Part shown: positions 23,365 through 31,348 of the stretch, piece after piece
Position numbering within the stretch: the stretch's first letter is position 1
How the letters are laid out: every line of letters begins with the position of its first letter
Origin: Gp6-AA40 sp035293405
GTDB taxonomy: Bacteria > Acidobacteriota > Vicinamibacteria > Vicinamibacterales > UBA2999
NCBI GenBank assembly: GCA_035293405.1
Contig: DATDOE010000081.1
Span: forward strand, 41,635 to 105,634
DNA: 64,000 nt
Direction: 5' to 3'
Translations under genes and position numbers: made by a program
Notes under the pieces: generated by a model
Databases searched by the model: none
Told to the model about the DNA's origin: nothing
Seen by the model: only the letters and a program-made list of their open reading frames with translations

Positions 23365-24228
23365 ATGCGCGTGCCCGCCACTCCAGCGACTCACCGGTGC
23401 ATTCTGATTGTCGACGATGACGCCGATCTGCGGGACGTGCTGTCGACGACGCTCGTGAATGCCGGACATGTGGTCGAGCAGGCTGGCGACGGCCCCGACG
23501 CGCTGAGGATGCTGGCCGTCGGCGAGTTCGACATCGTCCTGCTCGACATCAACCTGCCGAGCATGAACGGGCTCGACGTCCTCGCCCAGATCCGTGGTCT
23601 GTTCAACCCGCCGCTCGTCGTCATGATGACGGCGGACGACACGCCCGAGCCGCTTCTTGAAGCCGTGCGTCTGCAGGCCTTCCGGTATCTCCGCAAGCCG
23701 TTTCCGCTGCGGACGATCGTCGATGTCATCAACGATGCGATGACGCGGGCGCCGGTGGCGGGGCTGCCGATTGAAGTGGTGTCGGCGAGCCCGGAGTGGC
23801 TCGAGATCATCGCGCCGTGCGCGATCGACATGGCCGACCGGCTGCATTCGTTCGTGATGCATCTCGAGGCCGATCTGCCGGAGCCGGCACGCGAGTCGGT
23901 GGCGCAGGCGTTTCGTGAACTGCTCACCAATGCGATCGAGTGGGGCGGCAAGCTCGACCCCAAGCGCAAGGTCCGCATTTCGTGCGTGCGCGCCAAGCGG
24001 ATGCGCCTTTACCGCATTGCCGATCCGGGTGAGGGGTTCGACATCGATCGCCTGCAGCACGCGGCGATCTCCAACCCCGAGGGCGATCCGCTGCAGCACG
24101 CCGAAGAGCGTCAGAAGCAGGGCCTTCGCCCTGGTGGGCTGGGGCTGATGATGACGCGCTCGCTGGTGGACGAGTTGATCTACAACGAGGCGCGGAACGA
24201 GGTCCTGTTCATCAAGTATCTGGATTGA
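23365..24228 (+). CDS. Response regulator receiver fused to HATPase (RsbW-like) domain
   Basis: 287 residues. Receiver domain about 11-125: acidic D17/D18, phosphoacceptor D61 in IVLLDINLP, and lysine in YLRKPF. Residues 150-287 carry an ATP-binding fold of the anti-sigma kinase type: ELLTNAIEWGGK (N box), DPGEGFD (G1) and RPGGLGLMMTRSLVDEL (G2). Such proteins usually control a partner-switching pathway, phosphorylating or binding an anti-anti-sigma factor; none is encoded nearby. TACACT lies directly before the ATG, so the start or leader is unusual. Confidence 0.85.
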   Translation: MRVPATPATHRCILIVDDDADLRDVLSTTLVNAGHVVEQAGDGPDALRMLAVGEFDIVLLDINLPSMNGLDVLAQIRGLFNPPLVVMMTADDTPEPLLEAVRLQAFRYLRKPFPLRTIVDVINDAMTRAPVAGLPIEVVSASPEWLEIIAPCAIDMADRLHSFVMHLEADLPEPARESVAQAFRELLTNAIEWGGKLDPKRKVRISCVRAKRMRLYRIADPGEGFDIDRLQHAAISNPEGDPLQHAEERQKQGLRPGGLGLMMTRSLVDELIYNEARNEVLFIKYLD

Positions 24229-24243
24229 ACAGGAGTACGTAGT

Positions 24244-24261
24244 GTCCGGCTTCAGCCGGAC
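24244..24261. repeat. CTNNAG-centred hairpin (gtccggcttcagccggac)
   Basis: Perfect palindrome of 8-base arms around TC, flanked by GTAG and CTAC, between convergent genes. The CTA of the right flank supplies the stop codon of the alcohol dehydrogenase gene on the reverse strand. It may also act as a bidirectional terminator. Confidence 0.7.
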
Positions 24262-26067
24262 CTACTGAGTCGATCCCGGGAGCGGCGTGCTGCCGTCCAG
24301 GACGAAGGTCATGAGCTTCGGCGAGAACGGCGTCGCCTGGTTCCCCGGGCCGGCGTTCCCGAGCGTGACCGTGCCCACACCGCCCATCAGCGCCACATAC
24401 TGCCGGCCGTCGATGCGATAGGTAATCGGCGGGCCCATGCCGCTGCGGAGTCCGGTCTGGATCTCCAGCAGCTTCACTCCTTTGTCCGCGCTGTATGCGA
24501 CCAGCCGTCCGTCGCTGAGCACCTGGAAGACCACGTTGCCTGCGGTGGCCAGCGTGCCGCCGCCGATGCCGCCGCCGCCGGGCATGCGCCACCGCATCTG
24601 CTGCGCCACGGGATCCCATGCGACGAGCGCGCCGCGTCCACCGGGCCCTTCGATGGGCGGCGGCCCGATCGCTGGTGGCGGAGGCCGCACCGGCGTCGGC
24701 GCGGGGCGCACGGTTCCCGTGGACGCGCCGGGTCGCGGGTTGAAGGTCGTCTCAGCGGCGTAGGAAAAGGTGTTCGCGGTGGACGTCGGGATGTAGGCGA
24801 GTCCCGTCAACGGGCTGAACGACATCGGCGACCAGTTGTGCGCGCCGCCGCCACCGGGAGAAATCAGGATCGCATCAGTGCCGTAGTAGGCTTCCTCGTT
24901 CACGATCGGACGGCCGGTCTTCGGATCGATGCCCTTGGCCCACGTCACCTGCGAGAACGGCCCGGCGGAAATGAACTGCCCGGTGATCCGATCGAGCACG
25001 TAGTAGAAGGCGTCCTTGTTCGCCTGCATGATCACCTTGCGCTGACGCCCGCTGATGGTCAGTTCCGCGAGGATCAGATGCTGGACGCTGTCGAAGTCCC
25101 AGTTGTCGCCGGGCACGACCTGGTAGTGCCACTTCAATTCGCCGCTGTCGATATCGACGGCGAGGATTGACGCGGCGTACAGGTTGTCCTTGCCTCGCGA
25201 CGAGCGATGTTGATACGCCCACGGCTCGGCGTTGCCGGTGCCGACGTAGACGAGATTCACCTCCGGGTCGTAGGCGAAGCCGTCCCACACCGCGCCGCCG
25301 CCGCCGTGCTTCCACCACTCCTTGTCCCACGTCTCGGCCGCTTTCTTCATGGCCGCGTTCTCGAACGGCTTCGACGGATCGCCGGGGACGGTGTAGAAGC
25401 GCCACGCCCGGCGACCGGTGAGGGCGTCGTAGGCGTCGAAGAATCCACGCGTCGGGCGGTCGCCGCCGCTCACCCCGATGATCACCTTGCCCTTGGCCAC
25501 GCGCGGCGCCATCGTCAGGGTGTATTGGTCCTGTGGGAAGGCGACACGCGATTCCCAGATCACCTTGCCGGTCTCGGCGTCGAGCGCTTCGAGCCGTCCG
25601 TCGATGATCGGCGCGAAGATCATCCCCTGATAGATCGCGAGACCGCGGTTGACCACGCCGCAGCAGATCGCCGGCCGCACCGCGGTCTGGTTGACCCACG
25701 GATCCCATCGCCACCTCTCTTTGCCGGTGCGCGCATCGACGGCGAACACGACGCTCCAGTTGGTGATGCCGTAGATGGTGCCGTTGGCCACGAGCGGCGT
25801 GGCTTCCTGGCCGCCGCCGCCCGATCCCACCTCGTAGGACCAGGCGAGCCCCAGACGGCTCACGTTGGTGGTGTTGATGTCGGTGAGCGGGCTGAAACGC
25901 TGCTCTGACTGACTCAGGCCGTAGGTCAGCCACTCGTCGCCGGTTTGTCCGGCTTTCCTCAGGGCGGCATCGTCAACCCGGCCACTCTGAGCAGCCACCA
26001 AGGACACGAAGACGATGAGCCACAGAGAACACAGAGACCATGCGGATGTGTATTTCTTTAGAACCAT
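24262..26067 (-). CDS. PQQ-dependent alcohol dehydrogenase, methanol/ethanol family
   Basis: 601 residues with a signal peptide (WSLCSLWLIVFVSLVAAQ). The eight-bladed quinoprotein propeller is recognisable: EWLTYGLSQSEQRFSPLTDINTTNV, the vicinal disulfide in AICCGVVNRG, VIIGVSGGDRPTRGF, VYVGTGNAEPWA, LKWHYQVVPGDNWDFDSVQ containing the catalytic aspartate region, and GGAHNWSPMSFSP. There is no C-terminal cytochrome domain (that is the type I pattern), so electrons must go to a separate cytochrome c. A proline-rich insert lies near residue 450. The signal peptide coding region is built partly from a dispersed repeat (see 26018-26099). Confidence 0.9.
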   Translation of the reverse strand: MVLKKYTSAWSLCSLWLIVFVSLVAAQSGRVDDAALRKAGQTGDEWLTYGLSQSEQRFSPLTDINTTNVSRLGLAWSYEVGSGGGGQEATPLVANGTIYGITNWSVVFAVDARTGKERWRWDPWVNQTAVRPAICCGVVNRGLAIYQGMIFAPIIDGRLEALDAETGKVIWESRVAFPQDQYTLTMAPRVAKGKVIIGVSGGDRPTRGFFDAYDALTGRRAWRFYTVPGDPSKPFENAAMKKAAETWDKEWWKHGGGGAVWDGFAYDPEVNLVYVGTGNAEPWAYQHRSSRGKDNLYAASILAVDIDSGELKWHYQVVPGDNWDFDSVQHLILAELTISGRQRKVIMQANKDAFYYVLDRITGQFISAGPFSQVTWAKGIDPKTGRPIVNEEAYYGTDAILISPGGGGAHNWSPMSFSPLTGLAYIPTSTANTFSYAAETTFNPRPGASTGTVRPAPTPVRPPPPAIGPPPIEGPGGRGALVAWDPVAQQMRWRMPGGGGIGGGTLATAGNVVFQVLSDGRLVAYSADKGVKLLEIQTGLRSGMGPPITYRIDGRQYVALMGGVGTVTLGNAGPGNQATPFSPKLMTFVLDGSTPLPGSTQ

Positions 26068-26099
26068 AAGACTCTGTGTCCTCCGTGTCCTCTGTGGCT
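26018..26099. repeat. Inverted pair of CTCTGTG-type repeats around the alcohol dehydrogenase start
   Basis: The left copy (26018-26039, agccacagagaacacagag) lies within the signal peptide codons; the right copy (26070-26099) reads gactctgtgtcctccgtgtc followed by ctctgtggct, in opposite orientation, upstream of the start at 26067. The mRNA could fold across the start codon. The same type of repeat occurs at 40567-40672. Confidence 0.6.
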
Positions 26100-26127
26100 A
26101 AACCTCTTCGTTTTCTTCGTGACGCGA

Positions 26128-26661
26128 TTATCGCGCGGGCGCTGGTGGCGGAGCGGTGTCGTTGGAGGCGGTGCGGCGTTTGAAGCGCCAGCGTCCGTTC
26201 TCGCGCACGAGCGTGTCGTCGTAGCGGCCGGCCTGCGCGATCGCGGCGCCCTGGGGGCCCGGCACCACGAACGCCCATCGCGACCAGGCGGTGGCCGCGT
26301 CGCCGTTCACGGTGATGACGAAGTTGGAGAGCAGGTGGTAATTCCTGGCGACATTGGGCTGCGTGCCCATCGCCTTTTCCATGAAGGCCTTGATCCCGGC
26401 CGGTCCTCCCGGAGCGCTGCCGAAGCCACCGACCCACTCGCCGTCCCTGGCGAACAGCGCCGAGTAGGCGGTGAAGTCGCGGCTATCGAGATGACGGCCG
26501 TAGTCGAGCAGCAGGTTCTGGATCTCTTCCTTGTCCTCGAAGCGCTGCAGGCGAGCGGCCGTCGAGTCACTGCCGGCAGCGGTCCTCGGCGCTTGCGCCA
26601 TCGCCATTGACGCCGACGTTCCGGCAAGGAGCACCGTGAACACCCCAACTCGCCATGTCAT
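26128..26661 (-). CDS. Exported SnoaL/NTF2-like protein
   Basis: 177 residues from the ATG at 26661, preceded by a strong AGGAGG. Signal peptide (RVGVFTVLLAGTSASMAMAQ). The rest is an NTF2-like alpha+beta cone: EIQNLLLDYGRHLDSRDFTAYSALFARDGEW, then AFMEKAMG, NYHLLSNFVITVNGDAATAWSRWAFVV, GRYDDTLVRENGRWRFKRR. Members bind small ligands or are simple enzymes; no specific activity can be assigned. It lies 60 bases upstream of the alcohol dehydrogenase start and may be co-transcribed. Confidence 0.82.
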   Translation of the reverse strand: MTWRVGVFTVLLAGTSASMAMAQAPRTAAGSDSTAARLQRFEDKEEIQNLLLDYGRHLDSRDFTAYSALFARDGEWVGGFGSAPGGPAGIKAFMEKAMGTQPNVARNYHLLSNFVITVNGDAATAWSRWAFVVPGPQGAAIAQAGRYDDTLVRENGRWRFKRRTASNDTAPPPAPAR

Positions 26662-27079
26662 AAAGAGCCTCCTAGTGATGCGAGGGAGTCTAGCGCCGGC
26701 GCCCACCCATGCCAAGCGCCTCGAGGGGTTAGCTATTGGGAGGGGAAAACTGCTACACCTATGCTTTTGAGCCGTCGACTGCCTGGTAGCTAATGCCGGT
26801 AGTCGCGACGTTGTGGGGCAATCACAGCTATGCCGGTCGGGATGATCACGGGCATTGCACAAGCGTTGATATGCCCAGTGGTCGCAAGCGCTGAACTTAC
26901 GAGATTCCTCCGAACGTCGCTTGCCTCGTTCTCCGATCCGATCTGGGCCAGTAGAGGTATCTGAGCGGCTTAGTACCGATTTTGCCGCTTAGTCCAGCCC
27001 CCCTATCCCGAGAGACTCTCAAGGCGTTTTTCTAAACACGAGTCTGGAACGTACTGGAACCCCGTTGTTAGGCCGTGCC
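26662..27079. other. 418-base intergenic stretch with an attC-like core at its end
   Basis: No gene was recognised. It has a lower GC content than its surroundings. A gttaggc heptamer at 27067-27073 matches the GTTRRRY core of integron attC sites and stands just before the methyltransferase gene; a full attC fold was not established. Confidence 0.45.
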
Positions 27080-27649
27080 TCAGTACACCCAGGGAACGAT
27101 GCGCTTTGTCGTCCGCGCGTATTGTGCGTAGGCTGGTCCGAACGTCTCCTGAAGGACGGCCTCCTCGACGTGGATCCGATAGCCGATCGCGACTAGATAG
27201 GGCAGAACGCTGCATGCCAAGGTCCACCAGTTCGAGAACGCCAGTCCGAGACCGAAGTAAGCGAGCAGAGAGCCGGCATACGCAGGATGACGAAGTCGCG
27301 AATAGAGCCCGGTCCGTATGAGTGTGTGACCTTCTCGAATCTGGACGCGACCCGTGAAGAAGACCCCCAAGGCGTGAATGGCCGTCCAGCGAACAGCGAT
27401 GCCGGCGAACAGGAGTCCCAAACCGGACAACTGGAGAGGAGCATCGGCACCATCGATGCGTCCTACGCCCAGAAAGCCGACCAGCATTCCGACCAACTGA
27501 AAGCCGTGCGCCACATTCAAGGCCAACAACGATCCCTTGTCCGAATCGCGTGACGGAATCGCCCGATGTCGGGGAAAGGCGTCAATGGCCCACCAGATAC
27601 CCAAGACCGCTGTAGCAGCGCCAGCGCTGAGCACGTTGTCGCTAGGCAT
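27080..27649 (-). CDS. ICMT/NnrU-like membrane methyltransferase
   Basis: 189 residues from the ATG at 27649. Five or so membrane helices with the conserved C-terminal ICMT core: LIRTGLYSRLRHPAYAGSLLAYFGLGLAFSNWW ... YRIHVEEAVLQETFGPAYAQYARTTKRIVPWVY. The RHP, E-E and Y-RTK-R-P residues bind SAM in the family. It is unrelated in detail to the methyltransferase at 22530. Its codon use and the lower GC of its surroundings, with attC-like cores on either side, suggest a captured gene. Confidence 0.82.
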   Translation of the reverse strand: MPSDNVLSAGAATAVLGIWWAIDAFPRHRAIPSRDSDKGSLLALNVAHGFQLVGMLVGFLGVGRIDGADAPLQLSGLGLLFAGIAVRWTAIHALGVFFTGRVQIREGHTLIRTGLYSRLRHPAYAGSLLAYFGLGLAFSNWWTLACSVLPYLVAIGYRIHVEEAVLQETFGPAYAQYARTTKRIVPWVY

Positions 27650-28246
27650 GCTGATCTTTGTCTTTCGTTTCGATTCCTCAAAGTAACGTCGCCGCGTGAG
27701 CCGGCGAGCCTCGGGTGACACTGTATCGCACGGTCAGCTGTGCGCGGTTCCAAGCGGTTGCTGTGCCGCTTGTTGAAGCGCGTTCGCCGCGTTCTAGCGC
27801 TAACGCAAAGCGACTGCGCCCCTCGGCTCTGTGGGCGTGTGGGTGTAGCCTCTCCACTTCTCCCGGAGCCGCTCGCGGCGCGACCAGACTCGCTGCGCGC
27901 GGTGCGTAATGTAATGTCCACAGTGTCAGGTTTGAGGAACGGTAGCCGCCTTTTGGCGATCAATGTCCCGTGCGTCTACGCGCTCAGTGGCTACACCCGC
28001 GCGTTCGCCTATCATTCCGCGCCAAGCCTCAACGCGGAACCGCGTGGTGTTACGCAGGTCGGCATAATCACGCGCCACACGAACCGGTCGTCGCACCAAG
28101 TGCACGTGCGGGCTGAACTTGGGACGTTTCGGCCGAGGCTGGTTTGGCGTTATGCGGCGAGCCGTGCAGGGTCGGCCGAGAAATGCGGGTCGGCCTACTA
28201 TTGGTTATACGCAGAACAAGTCGCATCGCGTCTTCGGGAGCGCTCC
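27650..28246. other. 597-base stretch holding inverted-repeat copy 1
   Basis: 27650-27989 holds no gene I recognise. 27990-28203 is copy 1 of the large inverted repeat. The short remainder is the promoter and ribosome-binding site (GGGAG) of the acetyltransferase gene. Confidence 0.6.
27990..28203. repeat. Large inverted repeat, copy 1 (about 215 bases)
   Basis: Reverse-complementary to 29237-29470 at roughly 85-90 percent identity by eye. Matching blocks in order from the inner end: atagtaggccgacc, tctcggccgacc, tgcacggctcg, cataacgccaaaccagc, cccaagttcagc, gcacttggtgcgacgac, gcgcgtgatt, taacaccacgcggt, ccgcgttgaggcttggcgcg, gaat. The pair brackets the acetyltransferase and kinase genes. 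Confidence 0.85.
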
Positions 28247-28582
28247 ATGAAGGTTGATCGCCAAGATCGGACGGCAAAAGGTATCCGATTCTCTGTGAGC
28301 AGCGACGGTCGTGAGATCGCTCGCGCGTACCTGTACGTCATGACCAATGATCTGCACGAGGTGCCCTTCGGATTACTTGAAGACGTACATGTAGATGAAT
28401 CCCAGCGCGGCGGCGGCATTGGTTCTGCGCTCGTCAACGAGGTTGTTGCTGCGGCTCGCGAGTTCGGCTGCTACAAGTTAATCGCAACGAGTCGAACCTC
28501 GCGGCCTAAGGTGCACGAACTGTACGAGCGTCTCGGCTTCGAGAAACATGGAGTGGAGTTTCGAATCAACTTCACCAAGTAG
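28247..28582 (+). CDS. GNAT-family N-acetyltransferase
   Basis: 111 residues from the ATG at 28247 with GGGAG upstream. The acetyl-CoA binding motif is QRGGGIGSALVNEVVAAA near residue 65, preceded by the beta-4 strand LLEDVHVDE and followed by the typical YERLGFEKHGVEFRI end. The short length means the N-terminal part of the fold is minimal. The substrate is unknown; small GNATs in cassettes often modify antibiotics or amino acids (inference only). Convergent with the kinase gene, overlapping by 11 bases at the 3' ends. Confidence 0.85.
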   Translation: MKVDRQDRTAKGIRFSVSSDGREIARAYLYVMTNDLHEVPFGLLEDVHVDESQRGGGIGSALVNEVVAAAREFGCYKLIATSRTSRPKVHELYERLGFEKHGVEFRINFTK

Positions 28583-29216
28583 GGTAGCCTGGTGCTGACA
28601 CTGCCCGAAGCCAGTCAATCAGTGCGTCGAACAAGGATAGGTCGTCGGGTCGAGCCCTGGGGGAGCGGAGTGCGTCGGTTATCGTGGTCACGTGGTCCTC
28701 GATGCTGTTTGAGGAGACCGTCAGGACAAGGCCCGGCGCCAATTGCTGCATCACCTCGAAGTACCTCTGCTGCGGCTCGATGAATCGAAGATGGTGTTCG
28801 AAGTTGCGACGCGTCCTGCCCGGATCACTCGACTTACGTTGTCGGAGAGCTTCGACGCTAGCGGTAAACAACACGTACAGGTTGGGAAACGCGAGTTCGC
28901 GCCGGACCATTCGAGGCCGATAGAACGCGTCGAGTTGCTCGAGCGAATGCCAGCCCTCGAAGTCGTAGGCCCAGTTGTACCAAAGGGGCTGGAAGGGATC
29001 GCCATCTAGAACGACGTCACGATCCCTCGACGCTTCAAGCGCGCGTCGCCACCGCTCCACCTGACGTTCGAAGTACCAATCGGCCGGCTCGTCGGACGGG
29101 CGCTCGAAGAGCGCAGCAACATCCGGAACGACTTCGATGCCGTTCGAAGCGCTAAGGGCGCGCGCGGTGGTGGTTTTGCCGACAGCACTCGGCCCTTCGA
29201 AACAGACGATGGTCAT
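28572..29216 (-). CDS. P-loop kinase-like protein (nucleoside/thymidylate kinase superfamily)
   Basis: 214 residues. Walker A at the very N-terminus, FEGPSAVGKTTTARALS (K14). VVLDGDPFQPLWYNWAYD around residue 70 is an acidic motif of the kind that binds substrate in small-molecule kinases. YVLFTASVEALRQRKSSDPGRTRRNFEHHLRFIEPQQ looks like the LID region with arginines. The specific substrate cannot be told; nucleoside or antibiotic kinases are options. Sits between the two inverted-repeat copies. Confidence 0.75.
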   Translation of the reverse strand: MTIVCFEGPSAVGKTTTARALSASNGIEVVPDVAALFERPSDEPADWYFERQVERWRRALEASRDRDVVLDGDPFQPLWYNWAYDFEGWHSLEQLDAFYRPRMVRRELAFPNLYVLFTASVEALRQRKSSDPGRTRRNFEHHLRFIEPQQRYFEVMQQLAPGLVLTVSSNSIEDHVTTITDALRSPRARPDDLSLFDALIDWLRAVSAPGYPTW

Positions 29217-29236
29217 ACGTCTTTTGGAGTTGCCTA

Positions 29237-29470
29237 ACAATAGTAGGCCGACCGGCATATCTCGGCCGACCTTGCACGGCTCGCGGCATAACGCCAAACC
29301 AGCTTCGGCCGGAATGTCCCCAAGTTCAGCACGCACGCGCACTTGGTGCGACGACAGGTTCGCGCCGCGCGTGATTGTGTCGACCTGCATAACACCACGC
29401 GGTCCCGCGTTGAGGCTTGGCGCGGAATGGTCAGGCGAATGCGCGGAATGAGAGGCGAACGCGCGGGCTA
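29237..29470. repeat. Large inverted repeat, copy 2 (about 230 bases)
   Basis: Inverse partner of 27990-28203. Its inner end carries gcctaac (29232-29238), which fits the RYYYAAC core of attC sites. Near the outer end a unit of about 20 bases is duplicated (gaatggtcaggcgaatgcgc and gaatgagaggcgaacgcgc), absent from copy 1. The outer end lies exactly at the stop codon of the truncated signal-peptidase-like gene. Confidence 0.85.
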
Positions 29471-30025
29471 CACGGTCGCAATCACCCGCTTGACGAAGGT
29501 CTTCTCGGGGTCGCGCGGATAGCGCAGCATGACGATGTCGCCGATCGCGGGATCGCCAGCGAGATACACACGCTTGTTGACGATGAGTCGATCCTGGTCG
29601 TTGATCGTCGGCGACATCGCCGCAGCTTCGACGCGCGCAACCTGGTAAAGATACGTCGTCACGAACCAACCCACGGCTGGACTGAGGGTGAAGCTGGAGG
29701 CGACGATGCCCAGCGCCAGCGCAGTCAGCTTCCGGCGCCGTGGGCGATCGATCTCGACCGCGACGGGCCACCGGCGTCGCCTGACGAGCCACACCGGCAC
29801 GGCGACGAACAAGGAGACAACGTGCAACAGGACCTGCCAGCGTATCCATCCTCGGCCGCGCCGGACTGCGTCCAACAGCATCCAGCGTGTAACCGCGAGA
29901 TACAGCAACAGCGCGAGCAGGTAGACGAGGACGAGATCCAACAGGCGCCCTCGATAGCCAGCGCGTCGAAAATGGGACACGTGGCGGAGTTGCGCGATTG
30001 TGACAGACGGCGACACCTCGGGCAA
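29468..30025 (-). pseudogene. Truncated signal peptidase I-like membrane protein without catalytic serine
   Basis: 185 residues with a TTG start at 30025 (GTG at 30016 is an alternative). Several N-terminal membrane helices are followed by an S26-like start: EAAAMSPTINDQDRLIVNKRVYLAGDPAIGDIVMLRYPRDPEKTFVKRVIA. In active enzymes the serine of GSSMEPT sits where alanine is found here, and the sequence should go on after FVKRVI with GLPGD; instead it ends two residues later. The end coincides with the inverted-repeat boundary, so insertion or recombination probably removed the C-terminus. Its remaining function, if any, is unknown. Confidence 0.6.
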
Positions 30026-30030
30026 TCACC

Positions 30031-30896
30031 GTGAAGCTGAGAGCCTTCGTCCTCATACTGGCCGCCATCCTCGCCCTGTTCCTCGGCAGGCTATGGAAGA
30101 CCACCGTGGACCGCAACGGCGGGGAGCCCGCCGAACCGTTTCGCATCGCCGGAAACTTCTACTACGTCGGCACAAGCGCCACAGCCGCCTTCCTCATCAC
30201 CGGACCGGAGGGCCACGTCGTGCTCGACGGTGGCTATCCCGGCACCGCCCCGCTGATCGTCGCGAGCACCGCGCAGCTCGGCTTCGACATCAAGGACGTC
30301 AAAGTGCTCCTGAACTCGATCCCGCGCCGCGACCGCGCAGGGGGGCTGGCAGCGCTCCAGCAGGCGTCCGGCGCCACGCTGTGGGCGAGTGAATCGAGCG
30401 CCGGCGTCATCGCCTCTGGCGGCGACGACCCCGACATCGCCCTGCCGTTCAGGACGCTCGTCCAGATCGGGATCCTCGGATTCCCGTCTGCGCGCGTCGA
30501 TCGCCGCTTCAAGGACGGCGACACGATCCATGTCGGGCCGATTGCGCTCACCGCGCACGTCACTGGCGGCAGCACGCGCGGCTGCACCTCGTGGTCGTTC
30601 CCCGTCCTGACGCTGAACGCGTACTGAACGTGGTCAGCGCCTGCCCCTTGGAAAGTGCGCCGCTGGGGATGCGGTATCCAGAACAAGGGGCCGACATCGA
30701 GCGCAGCCTGCGCGTGCTCCGCAGCCTTCCCGCCGACATCTGGGTGACGTCGAGCTCGAGATCGTGGGGCCGCTACCGCAAGTTCGCCGCGAGCAAGACG
30801 GCAAAGAACCCGGTGGATGCGTTCATCGACCCGGAGGGCTACCGCGCCTACCTCGACGCCGCCGAGGCGGAATTCCGCCAGGGGAAGGTGCACTAG
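30031..30896 (+). pseudogene. Decayed subclass B3-like metallo-beta-lactamase, frameshifted
   Basis: The first frame runs to 30627 and the C-terminus continues in another frame from about 30600 to 30896; a single missing base near 30605 would join WSFPV with DAERVLNVVSACPLE. The B3 framework is plain (FRIAGNFYYVGTSATAAFLIT, HVVLDGGYPGTAPLIVAS, GATLWASE, VTGGSTRGCTSWSFPV, RSWGRYRKFAASKTAKNPV). The metal ligands are gone: NSIPRRDRAGG stands where NSHAHFDHAGG is expected, and GGSTRGC where GHTRGC is expected. It cannot be an active zinc hydrolase. It lies directly upstream of BlaI/BlaR1 genes. Confidence 0.75.
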
Positions 30897-30946
30897 TTGA
30901 CATCATCTACTATTCAGTAGTATTTGTAGCCACTGAATAGTAGATG
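30897..30946 (+). promoter_or_regulatory. BlaI promoter and operator palindrome
   Basis: TTGACA at 30897-30902 is a good -35. A long inverted repeat follows: catctactattcag at 30904 and ctgaatagtagatg ending at 30946, about 15 paired bases around a short spacer. The right arm contains the ATG of the BlaI gene itself (30944), so repressor binding would block promoter and start together. The transcript leader must be very short. Confidence 0.7.
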
Positions 30947-31348
30947 GCCAAAACGCTCCCCAAGCTGGCTCGGCTTGAGCTGCAGATTCTGGAAATCCTG
31001 TGGGCCCGCGGCCACGCGTCGGTTCGCGAGATCCAGGAAGGTTTTCCCGAGCCCCGTCCCGCGTACACCACCGTGCAGACCACGGTGTATCGACTCGAAG
31101 CCAAGGACGCGGTGCGCCGGACGCGCAAAATCGGCAACGCGCACATCTTCGAGCCGATTGTCGAGCGCGATATCGCTCGCCACCGTCTGCTCGACACCAT
31201 CCTGGGCTTCTTCGGCGGCCAGGCGCAGCCGATGATGCAGCAGCTCGTCGAGGCGGGCAAGCTGACGCTTGACGACGTCCGCGATCTCGAGAAGGCGATT
31301 CGGAAGCGTGGGCGGCAGCAGGACGCGGAAAGGACGCGAAAGAAATGA
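30944..31348 (+). CDS. blaI: BlaI/MecI-family transcriptional repressor
   Basis: 134 residues. The winged-helix N-terminal domain (LARLELQILEILWARGHASVREIQEGF, then AYTTVQTTVYRLEAKDAVRRTRKIGNAHIFEPIV) is the Penicillinase_R signature, followed by a dimerisation tail. It represses its own operon through the palindrome at its start. BlaI repressors are removed by proteolysis after the BlaR1 sensor is triggered; the M56 gene overlaps its stop by ATGA. Confidence 0.92.
   Translation: MAKTLPKLARLELQILEILWARGHASVREIQEGFPEPRPAYTTVQTTVYRLEAKDAVRRTRKIGNAHIFEPIVERDIARHRLLDTILGFFGGQAQPMMQQLVEAGKLTLDDVRDLEKAIRKRGRQQDAERTRKK

Noticed and set aside
27067..29238. A classical integron cassette array
   Set aside because: The attC-like cores are isolated heptamers, the large repeats are in inverse orientation, and no integrase is in the window; kept only as a hypothesis in the findings.
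28572..30146. A 524-codon reverse-strand frame
   Set aside because: Only 28572-29216 has a recognisable protein (P-loop kinase). The rest runs through the inverted repeat and the opposite frame of the signal-peptidase-like gene.
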